In this document: in pieces, positions 50,942 through 62,597 of the stretch
Layout: the number at the start of each line of letters is the position of its first letter
Position numbering within the stretch: position 1 is the first letter of the stretch
Assembly: GCA_031213475.1 (NCBI GenBank)
Contig: JARUPZ010000012.1
Location: 5,280,949 to 5,344,948 of the forward strand
Length of the DNA: 64,000 nucleotides
Reading direction: 5' to 3'
Source of the DNA: Nereocystis luetkeana
Taxonomy: Eukaryota; Sar; Phaeophyceae; Laminariales; Laminariaceae
Translations under genes and position numbers: made by a program
The notes under the pieces: generated by a model
The model's database searches: none
Seen by the model: only the letters and a program-made list of their open reading frames with translations
What the model was told of the DNA's origin: nothing

Positions 50942-51304
50942 CTACGTAGCACGCCCGCTTCTTGCGCGCGACCCCCTTTCTTCCTTTTGCTGCGGCTGCG
51001 CCGATGTCGTATTTCTTCTCCCTTTCTGGCCTCCTATAGCGCTGGAAGTACTGCTGTAAGAGACTCCCTTGCCATTCGTAGAGCAATAGCACAAGCTCGG
51101 CTGATTTTGCTGACTCTCCTTTAGAAGCGCGTCTTCCTGTACAGCTAGTGTATTTACGACGCATTCGGGCGACGACTCCGCTAGCTGCGCCCGTATCCGC
51201 ATGCCCTGCAGCAACTGAGCTAATTTTGTACGCACCAGCATCGACGTCCCCTGATTTATAACTGATACGCCTATTACTTGTTTTTTTCCCCCCCTGGATA
51301 ACAA
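50942..51304 (-). CDS. Hypothetical minus-strand open frame
   Basis: About 120 codons without a stop, with a mixed composition unlike the surrounding low-complexity DNA (segments TSMLVRTKLAQLLQGMRIRA and EDALLKESQQNQPS). No ATG at the very start and no family resemblance. It could be an exon of an unseen minus-strand gene or chance. Confidence 0.2.
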   Translation of the reverse strand: MLSRGGKKQVIGVSVINQGTSMLVRTKLAQLLQGMRIRAQLAESSPECVVNTLAVQEDALLKESQQNQPSLCYCSTNGKGVSYSSTSSAIGGQKGRRNTTSAQPQQKEERGSRARSGRAT

Positions 51305-51782
51305 ACGTAAATGTAGGAATCATGTTGTAATCAGCAGACGGGACAGTTTTGTATCCCTGAACAGGTTCGCCTATTAAGCCGGTACTCGTTGGTACTCACG
51401 TGTGTTGTTTGCTTAGATATAGTAGAAGAACAGCTTTATTCCTTTCGTGCACGGAGAGACTGAGACCAAGCTCGTGCGTCTCTGGGAAACCCTTGGTTTT
51501 TCACCTAAGATACGCCTTCCAAGTCTACAAATACGATCCCAGTGCCTACCGGGCTTTCAACCTCATTCAAGGCAGTGGTCATAACATTTGGTTACAAGGC
51601 TGAAGAAGTTTTTTCCTTCCTTGCCCCCAGGGGTCCCATTCATCTGTCTGTTCATACCTTGCCGAGTTGTTGCCGCATCGCCATTCGCAACTTGGGTTCG
51701 TGCGAGGCCTTTAGATCGCGACGTAGGAGACGCAGCACAAAGTAAAGCATTGTTGTGTCTTGCGTCTATAGGTACACGCCCT

Positions 51783-51897
51783 CACCCAGCAACAAATATG
51801 AGCTAGATCATACAAATCATACAGATCGGGGATCTACAATATCTATTCCCTGAGAGATCTAGACTATGTGAAGTAGGAATCGAGGATCTATCCGAAG
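51783..51897. mobile_element. GATC-rich element, copy 4 (partial)
   Basis: CACCCAGCAACAAATATGAG, CTAGATCATACAAATCATAC and GAGAGATCTAGACTATG follow the order of the right half of the family. Confidence 0.55.
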
Positions 51898-51937
51898 TGC
51901 GTCACCCTTTTGGTGCACTTGCTCTCTCTCGGGAGAC

Positions 51938-52182
51938 GCGTTCTACGATAGGGGTAGCACACATTTCCGCCAAAATATTTTCTGAATGACGGGGCTTCTC
52001 AACCCAAAATCGTCGGAATGCCAATTTTGTTTCGAAAAATGACGTAACTGTAGACTTGGGCCATGGGATTAATCATCGGGATCCAACTTGATTTTCGCTG
52101 AAGTCAGTTTTCGGGTGAGGTATGGAGCTCCTCAAGTGAGGGCCCTCAGAAAATATAGGGTGAACCTCTATCGTAGAACGCC
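51938..52182. mobile_element. Short TIR element related to 23318-24050
   Basis: The left end CGTTCTACGATAGGGGTAGC and the right end (CCTCTATCGTAGAACG) are inverted repeats of about 20 bp. The subterminal GGTGAGGTATGGAGCTCCTC is shared with 23960-23980. It is non-coding. Confidence 0.65.
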
Positions 52183-52238
52183 TCGGGAGGGCAGGCGTCT
52201 CAACCCTTTTCGTGCTGCCTAAGCAACTCTAACTTCTA

Positions 52239-52344
52239 TGACGGGGGACCATATTATGTAGGACCTACGGTACACACAAAAATCTGTATATTTCGCAATT
52301 TTTGCTGACAATATTTGGTGCTATTTGCTATAGCCCCCCCGGAA
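52239..52344. mobile_element. TA-flanked MITE, copy 12
   Basis: The left end is TGACGGGGGACCATATTATG. The interior GGACCTACGGTACACAC and AATATTTGGTG, with the right end GCTATAGCCCCCCCGGAA, match the family. Confidence 0.75.
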
Positions 52345-53902
52345 TAGTAAGTTATGTTCGAAACAGGAGTGCAGTCTCCCACAGGGGTTCATGGCGCGAG
52401 AATCACGCCGGGGGGAGGACAGGTCGTGCGCCCATGCACGGTAGAGTGTCATTGCCTTGCGAATCTGAAGGGAAGACTGATACCACCACATAGAGAAGGT
52501 ACTCGCTATCTTTATGCTGTACGGGGTGTGTCATAAAAGGTCACTGCCGTACAGGCAGTAGTGACGGTATACTCCCACAAGGTGTTGCAGTTATGCGGCC
52601 TCGATCCGCGTAGTGTCTGTGCCTCTCCTGGTCACAGAGGGGTCGGCGGTCCCCGATACGATGGCCTAGCACCATATAATAATCAACAGCAGTAGCCCAA
52701 CTGCCCGACGTTCTCCGCTCTACGCTCTGAACATAGCTGACATTGAGTGAGTCCCTGGGGGAGAAACGCCTCGCAGGGCACACCGGTGCCGCTCTGCACG
52801 CAACGTAGATAGAGGGGGGAGGAGGGCGGGAAGGGGGGGAGCTGCATTTACAATAGTACAACAAACAGTCTACAACGCCGAAACGTTGCATCCAACTAAC
52901 TGTCAATCAATGTGATTTGGTCTCGTGACGAGTAGATTTTGTCTCGGGTACGGATGACTTGTGCTGCCCATCTCGGGCGTGGATGATGCCGTCATGGATT
53001 GGGTGGTTGTGTATTTGTTGGTTGTAATCTCGCCCCCAACTGGGGTCAGTCAGATAGTATTTAAAGCGCACGACTGACTCGCTGCACATAATTGAGGGAT
53101 CGTGTTGGAATGTTGAAATTGAAAGCACCACAAGCATTGAAGCTGGAATTGCATGACAGCCAGAAATGACCGACATATCACGCAGCTTGCAAAGCTGAGT
53201 ATCAACCACTCAATCGATCGGTCACGTATTTCGTACCGTATCGTAATACTCGAATAATAATATGGGACATAACGACAGCTAGCTGTTGGCAACAACAAGC
53301 TGCAGTAGTATTAACAGTATTACTGTAGTAGCAGCACCGAACGTCAAACCGGGCCGTCTTGAGCGTAACAGCAACCGGCATTTTCTGCTCGCGTACCAGG
53401 TAGGGTATCCCGTACGCACGAGTTACCGTGACTGACTTTTCACCGTCTATTCCTAAGAGTTCACGGCTAGCTTTTTCGTTTGCACTGAATACCAACGCAC
53501 CAAAAAAAAAATACCGGTACCCTTTTTTGAAGCAAATAAATGCTTGATCCCATTTCAACACACAACACCAACCACTAGCTAGCATGACCAATGGAAAAGG
53601 TGCAAGAACCGGCAGGACGTTGACTTCGACGGTGCGGCCACGAGCAGGGTTATAGCTGAGACGTAGACAAGTCGTTCGCGCCAAGCCCCACCTCCCTGCG
53701 TACCGTTTGCTGAACGCCACGGTTTCGCTGAGACGGTGTTTTTATCAAAGGAATGCCCCGCCTGGTATATAACAAATATCTCGTGTCGCCTACAGAAACA
53801 GCAGTATGAATATCAAGGACCTGTGTGGGAAGACGTTGCAGAGATGTACCTGGTAAGCTGGTAAGAGACACAGGGATGTCGATGCTGGGTAGGGTACGCT
53901 GC
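52345..53902. other. No recognised gene
   Basis: A minus-strand frame at 53202-53720 (172 codons) has no family resemblance and overlaps repetitive words. A segment at 52530-52580 resembles 27570-27615. Two TACCWGGTA words occur (about 53392 and 53845). Confidence 0.45.
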
Positions 53903-54754
53903 TTGTAGTTCACGATCTTCTTATTATTGCTCCACAAGTGAGTTGAGAGGGAGAACTCAAGTGAGCGGGTTGGGCTTCGTCGGGAACACAACTTAGCACA
54001 GAGACGTCGACCACACCACTAACCTGGTATGCACGTACGCTTATTCCCATAGAGAAGATTCCCAAGCGCTACGTACGTACTACGTGTACTCATATCAGAT
54101 TCGCATACGGGTATATTCCCAAAACGCTATACATACGTGTAGCCGTAACCGATTCGCAAACGGGTGTGTACGTTCCTATACGGTGGATGTGCTATACTCC
54201 ATCACATTAGCCCACCCTGAATAGTCGAAGATGCAGATCACACGACGATAGGATGATGACCATATCATCCCACAACCGGGAAAGGAAATCGAAGATGCGG
54301 CTGTTCAACAAAGAAATAAGGTAATAGATCTACGCCACACCTCTTGAGTGAGGCTTCGACGCTTCACTCAAGAAATATAAGCGACTATCCGGAAGGAGAA
54401 AAAACTAAACACAAGGAACCAGATAAGACCCCAAGGGCGCAAAGAAACGCGAGATACTTGTAGGTCACGATCTTCTTATTATTGCTCCACAACAAGCGAG
54501 CTGAGAGAGAGATAACTCGAGTTAACGGGGTGGGCTTCGTCTCGGGAACAGACGTCGATCAAAACTAACCTGGTCTTTATGCAGATACGAATATTCCCAT
54601 GAAGAAGATTCCCAAGCGCTACGTATGTGTAGTCATATAAGACTCGCATACGAGAATACAGTATTCCCAAAACACTTACGACGTGTAGCCGTATAAGATT
54701 CGCAAACGGGTATGTACGTTCCTATACAGTGGATGTGCTACTCCATCACACACA
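53903..54754 (-). mobile_element. TRIM-type mini LTR element
   Basis: Two direct repeats of about 300 bp (53903-54206 and 54458-54754) flank a 251-bp interior with no coding capacity. The repeats share TTGTAG(T/G)TCACGATCTTC, TTATTATTGCTCCACAA, GAAGATTCCCAAGCGCTACG and GGATGTGCTA...CTCCATCACA. The element is bounded by GCTGC on both sides (53898-53902 and 54755-54759), a 5-bp target duplication. On the minus strand the repeat starts TG, and a purine stretch AGGGTGGG precedes the second repeat, like a polypurine tract. This size and layout match terminal-repeat retrotransposons in miniature. Confidence 0.75.
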
Positions 54755-54759
54755 GCTGC

Positions 54760-57655
54760 GGCCGGAGAGGCTTCCGCCGGCAGGTTGTGATGCTTCGCGT
54801 CGTCTAGACATCGGATCGACGCATAGCGTTTGAGACTGTTAGCTCCATTCACTAGAGTCGGGCTGCCGGCAACGGTTTACCCGGTGCCTTGTGCCACGAC
54901 CCACCAGCTTCACGGCAGCATCTCTCGATCGATAACAAAGAGTACCCTGTCTGGTATGCTTCCGTATTATATGTATGATACACGTACTCGCACCTCGTGC
55001 CAGGTACGTATATATATACACATACTTCTAGAATCTCTGGCCGGGAATGTAATTCACGTTTTGACACCCACATCATACTGCTGTAACATAGCCGGTGAAT
55101 ATATTCGAAGACTACTTATTACTTGTGTTCATCGTATCATGTTCATAGGGCTGCGATGTTCGTGAAATACATCGTATCATACGGTCCCTATGTGGGTGCC
55201 AGGTTCTCGACCCAACCGTCACATACATGGATATGTCTCGGGTCGGTTTCATCGCCCGTCGAGGTCATAGATAGCTACAGTATTAAATAGCTAAATCTAA
55301 AAATGCTGTAAAACAACAGCCAGCCGTGGTCGTTCGTATTCGAAGACTAATTACTTGCTGTTGTCGCCAGCTCCATACTATGTTGTCCCGAGCACATGTA
55401 TGTAACGACTGGAGGCTTCCATCATCTTTTGAAGGCAAAAAGGGATCCCCCTCTTGCCATGCTTCATCATCATCACCGTTCGCCCGTCCTCTGCCGTATC
55501 ACAAGACTAACTGCGCTCCTACAAAACCTGCCGATCTTGCCAGTAGCAACTCAAAAGCAGCGTGTTTGTTTTGCCCAAATTTTGAGCCAACAAAAACGGC
55601 GACGGTTTGTTCCGGTCCCGGCAGTAAATCGCTTTGTACACGCATGATGCGAGTCGCGGTCTCGATCGACCGCGGTTGGGGTTATGGTCAGGGGTCCAAG
55701 TTACTACAGTAGGTCGGCTAACTCGCGGTAGCCACTGAAGAAAAAAAATATATCAACCGCGTTCAAAACTTTGTATAAAAATGCCGTGTACCCACCACCC
55801 CTCGCACTCGTCGTTATTGTCATATAGATGCCCCTCCCCCCCCCCCCCGCTTGCGGCAACAAACACTAGTAGCACCGATTTCGTTTCCGCTGCTTTATAA
55901 GACGCGCTTACTTCCACAATGACTGATTATATCTTTACGTACAACGCCACCTGTGTCTATGCTATCAACAATAATCCGAGTAGCAGCAAGCAGTGCTGTA
56001 GTAGTATTAATAGTGTGAGTCCCTGACGATGTCTGGACCTTGCTTCATTTTTATCATGTTTTGACGATTCGACCCATAATTATTGGTGTGGGTGTATACG
56101 TAAAGAAACAAGGGCATTCTTACAATGTGCTTATTCCAGTTCTCCCCCGCCCAGTCACCACTGTGCTGCTACTTTGCTACTCCTTCGCTAAGTGTCTATA
56201 AGTATACTATACTCCCACTGTTTCGTGGTTGTTAAAGCAAGAATCGAACATCCATTCCTCTTGCACGCCGTGGAAAGCTCTATCATAACGATGGTGATAA
56301 TCATAATAAGACTAAAACCAAAACGCGACAAGTTTTTTATGGCCAGTCGTTCTTCTCCACCACCATCATCATAATATTACTTGGAGTGTGTGAACACATC
56401 CATTCTTCAATTGCTACTATGTCCGTTGCCCCCTCCCCCTGCCCCCCCCTCCGCATGCCTCCCCTCTCCTTCCCTCCCCACATGCTCCCTCCCCCTCTTG
56501 TAAAACAAAACTCAGAAATCGATCAAAAATCACCTGACGAAAAACGAAAAGGCGGACAAGAGTGTACTCAGCATATTACCAATCAGCCAGTCTTATTGTC
56601 TACCATTATCCAAGGGCAACCGAATATGAGCGGGGAGATATAACGATGACCTACGACACCGCCACTACAGCCACCACCACCATCATCGTGTATAATAATT
56701 GGAATACTTGTAAAACTACGGTATACCGTCATCCCTCACGACACCACTAATGCCACCACCCACCTTCGACAGCCAGCCACGACGTATGAGGGTGTATGGC
56801 GGTGAATGCGGTAAGCAGCAGCAGCAGCAGCAGCAGTAGTGGTAGAATAGTGGTGGCAACAATATAAAAACAATCGAAACACAATTAACTGTAATAAAGA
56901 GTGCGTACCGCACACGACGGCTGGCGTGCCCGCCTTGCCCCCCTCCACCCCTCGGCACTTCCCCACCCTACTTAAAAGAGAATATACTACTGCTGCCCAC
57001 GCCACGTACAGAAAATATATCACAAGAGTCGTTCGTTTGTATATATATCGTGGCCGGCCTTCCTCTCTACCCCGCCCCCACGCCGCTCTCGCTCTCTCCA
57101 TCCAAGGGCTGAGATCAACGGCTAGATTCCCCCATACCTTACTCTGCCGGGTGCGCGCCCTCCTTCCTCCCGTGGTACAGGGGTATCATTCCACGTAACA
57201 CCGATACTACAGTTCGTCATTTCCCACGACAAATCACACATATACCCCCCCCCACCCCTCCCCCGCTCCCCCGTCTCCAAAAAAACAAAACAAAAAGTCC
57301 CAGAAAATATGAGTCAAGACAAATAAAAAACGACATATTTTTATATCGCTATTTATTTCTTGTATTACAACGATAAAATAATTTTGCTATTATTTCGTGT
57401 CTCAACCTATGAATATTACCTGAACTACTAGCGGTAGGAGTGAAGAGTTTTATTTCGGGCTGCCTCTCGGCTTTCGTTGTGCAGTGGTGGTGGATGGTCA
57501 ACCAAGCAGTCGCTCGCGGGTGTATGGGGGGGTAAAAAAAGCAAATCGCAACAACCCGCAGCATACCTGGTAAGCGCGAAGGGGGGGGCACACCACCACT
57601 ACCGCCATCCATAGGTCTTCTTCTCGTTCGAGTGCAACAACAAACGCATCATCGA
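54760..57655. other. No recognised gene
   Basis: Mixed AT/GC sequence with a poly-C run (55831-55847), a CAG run (56818-56836) and scattered CA/CT-rich tracts. A plus frame at 55326-55712 was inspected and not accepted. It may be intergenic. Confidence 0.45.
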
Positions 57656-58200
57656 CAAGCAGCACCATTGTTGGCAAGCATTATTAGCAGGCCTTCGCGA
57701 GCTTTGGCGAGCGCAGCAGGCACTATTAATAGCGTAAGCAAGCACCCGCAAGCACAATGAGCAAGCAAGCGAGCATAGCAAGCAAAGCCAAGCATCATCA
57801 GCAAGCAGCAGCAGCAGCAAGTAGCAGCAAGCAGCAGCAAAGCCCCGGCAAGCCCCGGTAAGCACCAGCAAGCACCAGCAAGCACCAGCAAGCACCAGCA
57901 AGCAACAGCAAGCAACAGCAAGCAACAGCAAGCAAGCATCAGCAAGCAAGCAAGCAAGCAAGCAACAGCAAGCGAGCATCAACAAGCGAGCATCAACAAG
58001 CGAGCACTAGCAAGCAAGCAATAGCAAGCAAAAGCACTAGCAAGCAAGCACTAGCAAGCAAAGCTAGCAAGCAAGCACTAGAAAGCAAAGCTAGCAAGCA
58101 CTAGCAAGCGAGCACTAGCAAGCGAGCACTAGAAAGCAAGCACTAGAAAGCAAGCACTAGAAAGCAAGCACTAGCAAGCAAGCACTATTAATAGCAAAAA
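57656..58200. repeat. AGCA-based satellite (AGCAAGC / AGCACTAGCAAGC)
   Basis: Tetrameric AGCA/AGCG units organised into larger units such as AGCAAGCACTAGCAAGC. Two units carry CACTATTAATAGC where sister units read CACTAGC. Confidence 0.9.
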
Positions 58201-61200
58201 AGCCCAAGTAGGCACGCAAAAAGTGACACAACCAGCAGGAACAGATATTATACCGAGCAGCAGAGGAGCCCCCAACCGACCAATAAAAAACGGCAAATTC
58301 TAGTTCCGTTTTCCTCATCTTCCTCTAAGAAACCCCACTACGACCAGCTGTAAAACTCCCCTCTCCGTAATCACCTTCCTTAATCACCTACGAGTAGCCA
58401 TGGTCGCTATATCGTACACCATCGTGTCTATTTACTGCAGCCAATCAACCCAAGCAATCGATCAGCCGAGTAACCAACCATCCATCCATTGCACCTCACT
58501 CCCTCCATTAATAATGCTGAATGCTTTTTTGCACAGCAAGAAGAAAAAAAATGATCAGCTACTGGCAGCGCGAAGAATCGCGCGCTCTGTGGAGAACAAT
58601 AACAAACAGTGAAAAGCAACAAGAAAAAAAAAACTGAAGAACAGAGAGCGAGCGAGCGAGCGAGCGAGCAAGCGAGCGGAGCTCTTTTCGACTTTTAGGT
58701 TCATCGTGAAAATTCATCAAGCAATCAATCATTCATCCATCAACGATCACACCTACAGGGCTAGACAGAAATAAACGTGTTCCAGGCGGCGGACAAACGC
58801 TTCGGTGACAGGGTGGTATCCTCATCAGGGTACCGGTAGTAGCAGCAGCAGCAGCAGTAGTAGATCAAGGAACAATTTTTTTTCCAGACCGAATCAAAAG
58901 TCGTCCAAAAAAAAAACGAACACGGGGGTAAACGGGGGGGGGGGGAGGGGGGGGGGGCGGGGTACAAACTCCCCGTCCCTTCCAGCGGTGGATCAAGTGA
59001 GTGATGAGCCCCGAGCGCGTACACCTACATTATTACTAACTTCGCAGTTCGCAATAAGCTGCTCCTACGGATTAATAGTAGCAGGTGCTACCGCCCTCGC
59101 TCTTCTTCTTTCTCGTCTTGCGAGAAACAAGAGGGGCTTGCTTACCAACAGCTCGGTACGCGTACGAATCGACGGAAGCTGCACCCTCTCGCACCCTCCC
59201 TCCGTTGATGCGGCGGGGGGGGGGGGGTGAGGGGGGGGCTGTAAAGCGATGACGAACCGTGAATATCATGCGCAATCGATGCAGCACAGCACGACCATAA
59301 GAAGAAGAGTGAACAGAGAACAAACAGACACAAACTCAAGCAGCACAAGTTTTATGTTGTGGTGGTATTAGTAGAGTGGGCATATTATGGCGTAGTAGTA
59401 GTAACGGTAAATTGGCGGCGGAAAAAAGACAAACGAAAAAAATGGGTACCGGCGACGGAATGCAACAAAAAGAAACACCGATCTGGTGACGTCTGATACG
59501 TCTGTCTCTCTTCTCTTCTTTTCTCTCAACGTTCCTCCGTACAGCAAGCAAAAAGCCTTTGTTTTTTAATCCTTCTTGTCGGCCTCCAAACCCCCCCCCC
59601 CCCATCCCCCCCCCTTCCCTCCCAATTATAATCCCGCTACAGTACTAACTCCGGCCGACCAAAACCTAAACAGCTTCCTTTTTTGCCGCTTTTCTCTCTC
59701 TCCTTCCCCCCCTCTCTTTCTCTCTCTCTCTCTTTCTCTGTCTGTCTCGTTCTCTCTCTCCTTTTCTCTCTCTCTTTTCTCTCTCTCCTTCTCTTCCTCC
59801 CCGCTGACCGGACCACATGTTCGCAAAGCAGCGCCGGAGGCTAAAAGTTTTTTGGGGGGGGGGGTTGCGCAGGGGCATGGGGGTGGGTACGACACAATCC
59901 GTGCCCCAGCACATCGCGTCTCTTGCCATCATAATCCATCCGAGCCACTTAATTCAAGGGACATAACATCCCTCAAACCAGCATTACGCTGACAGCGAGC
60001 CGGTAACAACGCACGCGACCATTACCACCGTATACCACTCAAGATAATCCCCTCGCTCCCCCCCCCCCCCCCCCCCCCCTCCCCGCCCACGCACCCCACC
60101 CGAATCTCCAAGCTGGTTTTTCTCGACTTCGGCAAGAACAGAGCACAAAACACCGAGACATGTTGTCTATGGAAAGATATCTCAACGACAAACCTTTCCG
60201 AACATCGTTCCATCATTTTGCGATGCAAGTGTGTTCTGTCCCTCTTGTTTTCAAGTAAATCGGCTCCGAAATTCATCTCAGGGGGGTGTGATAACTGCTC
60301 ACTCGTGTGATATAAGGGGGGGGGGGGGGGGGGGGGTGTTATCCATCACCCGCGTGATACGGTAAACAAGTACTACGCTGACGTGAGCAGAAAATCTAGT
60401 TTTAGCACCCGTCCCATCCCCCCCTCCCCCGTCTCATTCATTAACCCCAACATGCTAGCGAAATGAACGCAAACTTGTTACATGTGATGCGCTCCAGTTC
60501 TATGTCCAAACAACTTTTAGCGTGGCTCTCCATCTCTCCCGTCTCCATTTCCTTCCACCTGGTCGGCGTTTCGCGGGGCAGTGCTTCCCCCAACCCCCCG
60601 CCCAATTCTTCCATTTTTCCATTATTATTTTTCGGGACCGCAAAATAAAAACAATAAAAAAATGGGTAAAAAAAGGCAAAAAAGGCATAAAAAACGACAA
60701 AAAAGGGCAAAAAACAAAAACAAAAAGACATAAAAAGTAGCAAAAAAAAAAAACAACTCGTAAGACACACACACAAACACCAAGAGGGGAAAAGAAGCAA
60801 GAAAACAGGAAAAAAAAACTACAACAAGCAGAAAGTACTGCTGTCGTACCGTAGTGCGCGCGCCCAAAAACCAAGGGGCTAGACGGGAGGTGTGTACCAG
60901 CAAGAAGTGGCGATAGCTCTGCGAGACTCACCCGCACCTGCCCCCGGTACTAATACGGGAACAAGTGAACTTTGGTCGGTTCGGGCCTGCCTTAGATTCA
61001 CCCTCCCGATAATCCCAGACCCTTCCCTCCCCCCCCACAGACTCCTGACAGCCTCCCTCCCTCCTTCCGACCCCCCTAGATATAGCCTTTTTACCACGAA
61101 TCCAACGCCGACAAAAAGTCGGTTTAATGACCCGCGGCGTGCTTTCCTCTTTAAAGCCTCCCCCACCCCCGCCCCCCGTCAAACTATCCGGTGTCATGAC

Positions 61201-61485
61201 CCATGGCGTGCTTTCTCTCAACTCCCCCCTCCTTCCCTCTCTCCCTCCCTCCTAACCGTCGTCCTCCTCCTCATGTCCGCGCTAAACCGCTGCCAACTGC
61301 AGCCCCGCCCAACCAACCCAGCCCAGCCCGGCTCAACCCTCCTCCTTCCCCACCGTCCAAATTTTCCCGTCCTGCCTTGCTATACAAGGATGCCCCCCCC
61401 CCCCCCCCCCCCCCCCTCCCCATCCCCACCCCCCCCCCGCCAAACTCTTGCCATCGGATCGATTGACTGTCGCTGTAATAATAAC
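58201..61485. other. No recognised gene; low-complexity and poly-G/C rich
   Basis: It holds a (GAGC)n run (58646-58678), G-runs near 58937-58957 and 59215-59227, a CT/TC microsatellite (59695-59800), and a poly-C run (60060-60080). A fold-back family fragment (60090-60365) has a G-run of about 21. An A-rich AAAAAGGCAAAA zone (60640-60790) and a poly-C run (61393-61418) complete the stretch. The part nearest 61485 should include the 3' untranslated region of the minus-strand RRM gene. Confidence 0.5.
60090..60365. mobile_element. Fold-back family fragment (right end)
   Basis: GATATCTCAACGACAAACC-like and CGGCTCCGAAATTCATCTCA words, followed by CACTCGTGTGATATAAGG, a G-run and CATCACCCGCGTGATACGGT. 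It matches the right end of 45185-45490. Confidence 0.5.
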
Positions 61486-61591
61486 CTATTTCCGGTCCAA
61501 ACGGACAGTGAGACGACGCTCGTGCAGCATGGTGTTGTTCAGCTCGGCAACGGCGTTCTCTGATTCGATAGGGTCGGAGTACCGCACCAAC
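61486..61591 (-). CDS. Last exon of an RRM RNA-binding protein
   Basis: On the minus strand, after acceptor catgatag/ and one base finishing a split codon, 34 codons read LVRYSDPIESENAV, AELNNTMLHERRLTVRL and end DRK before TAG (61486-61488). This is the C-terminal half of an RNA recognition motif: the RNP1 end (x-VRYxD), helix 2 (ENAVxxLN) and strand 4 (RRLTVRLDR). The protein ends immediately after the RRM. RNP2 and the RNP1 core should be in exons beyond the window. The intron upstream is at least 2.4 kb. The function cannot be narrowed further than RNA binding. Confidence 0.7.
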
Positions 61592-62597
61592 CTATCATGA
61601 GGGAGGGGGGGGGGGGGGGGAGGGAGGGGGGGGGGGGGGGGGAGGGGGGGGTGAGGGTAGGGGAAGGGAGAGGGCTGAAGGACGACGGATATAAGGCGAG
61701 AGACAAACCGAGTCAATCGTGACAAAAAAAAAAAAAAACACGGGGAGGGTGCGATAAACCGAAATTTCCACTCGGTGGTTCGAATCTGTAGACCACAAAA
61801 AAAAAAAATGCGCAAACGTGTGCCAGGTGATACGTAAAAAAACGTATTTACACGTATCACACATTCCACACGCTGTGCCTCCCCAAAGGCATGATTCACA
61901 CGATATGAAACCTTTATCTACCGTACGACCCCAGCTATTAATACTCTTTGTGTCTTTGTTAGTATGGTCCGTTTTGCCTTTTTTTTGCGTTTTGCTATCT
62001 GCTTCTGTTTTAGTTTTGTTTTTGTTTTTCTTTTGCTTAGCTTCATCTTCTTTTTTTTTAGGTTTTTGTCTGCTATTAATAGTCTCCTTTTTGCTTCCCT
62101 GGTGTCCGCAGTGGTGGAGTGCGTATGCTTGTTTTTTGTTTTTTGCCTCTGTTTTTTACTTGAGGTATTTCTTCCACTCCAGAGTTATTGGAGCCTGTCC
62201 TGCGACCACGGACTGCATTGAATTGTGAGTTAATGTGAGAACAACAACAACAACAATGATGGCTATTCCTGCAGAAATGCAATGTGCGTATTAATATATA
62301 CGAGCGCTACAAACTGCATTGTAATACAATATCTGGTGTCTAAATACATGATAGAATATGATACATACGCACGTACCTGGTACATGCTATGAGCACGTAC
62401 GTACGAGAAGTATCATGTATTATAATGATCTATATTTACAGATAGATGCACCTGGTATGTACGTAATACGTATCTGGTACATTTGCTGTACCAGATGAAC
62501 GTCTCATCAAGTTTGCATGTGGAGCAAACCAACAGAGTCACCATGACAACCCATCCTTTACCCCTTCACAGCACTGCTGCGCTCCATCCACATCATA
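61592..62597 (-). other. Start of the RRM gene's last intron (minus strand)
   Basis: Directly before the acceptor on the minus strand is a C-run region (G-runs 61607-61653 on the plus strand), giving an extreme poly-C polypyrimidine tract. It also holds a T-rich zone (61975-62170) and CAA repeats (62240-62256). The sequence TTGTGAGTTAATGTGAGAAC (62223-62242) is the empty form of the piggyBac-like MITE target at 63896-63991. Confidence 0.6.

Noticed and set aside
53202..53720. 172-codon minus-strand frame
   Set aside because: No recognisable motif, no start context, and AT-rich parts with repeated TAC words. It is likely chance.
55326..55712. 128-codon plus-strand frame with Cys and Lys/Thr
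   Set aside because: No family pattern, no splice or start support, isolated in unassigned DNA.
59576..59992. 138-codon Ser/Leu/Phe frame
   Set aside because: It is generated by a CT/TTTC microsatellite.
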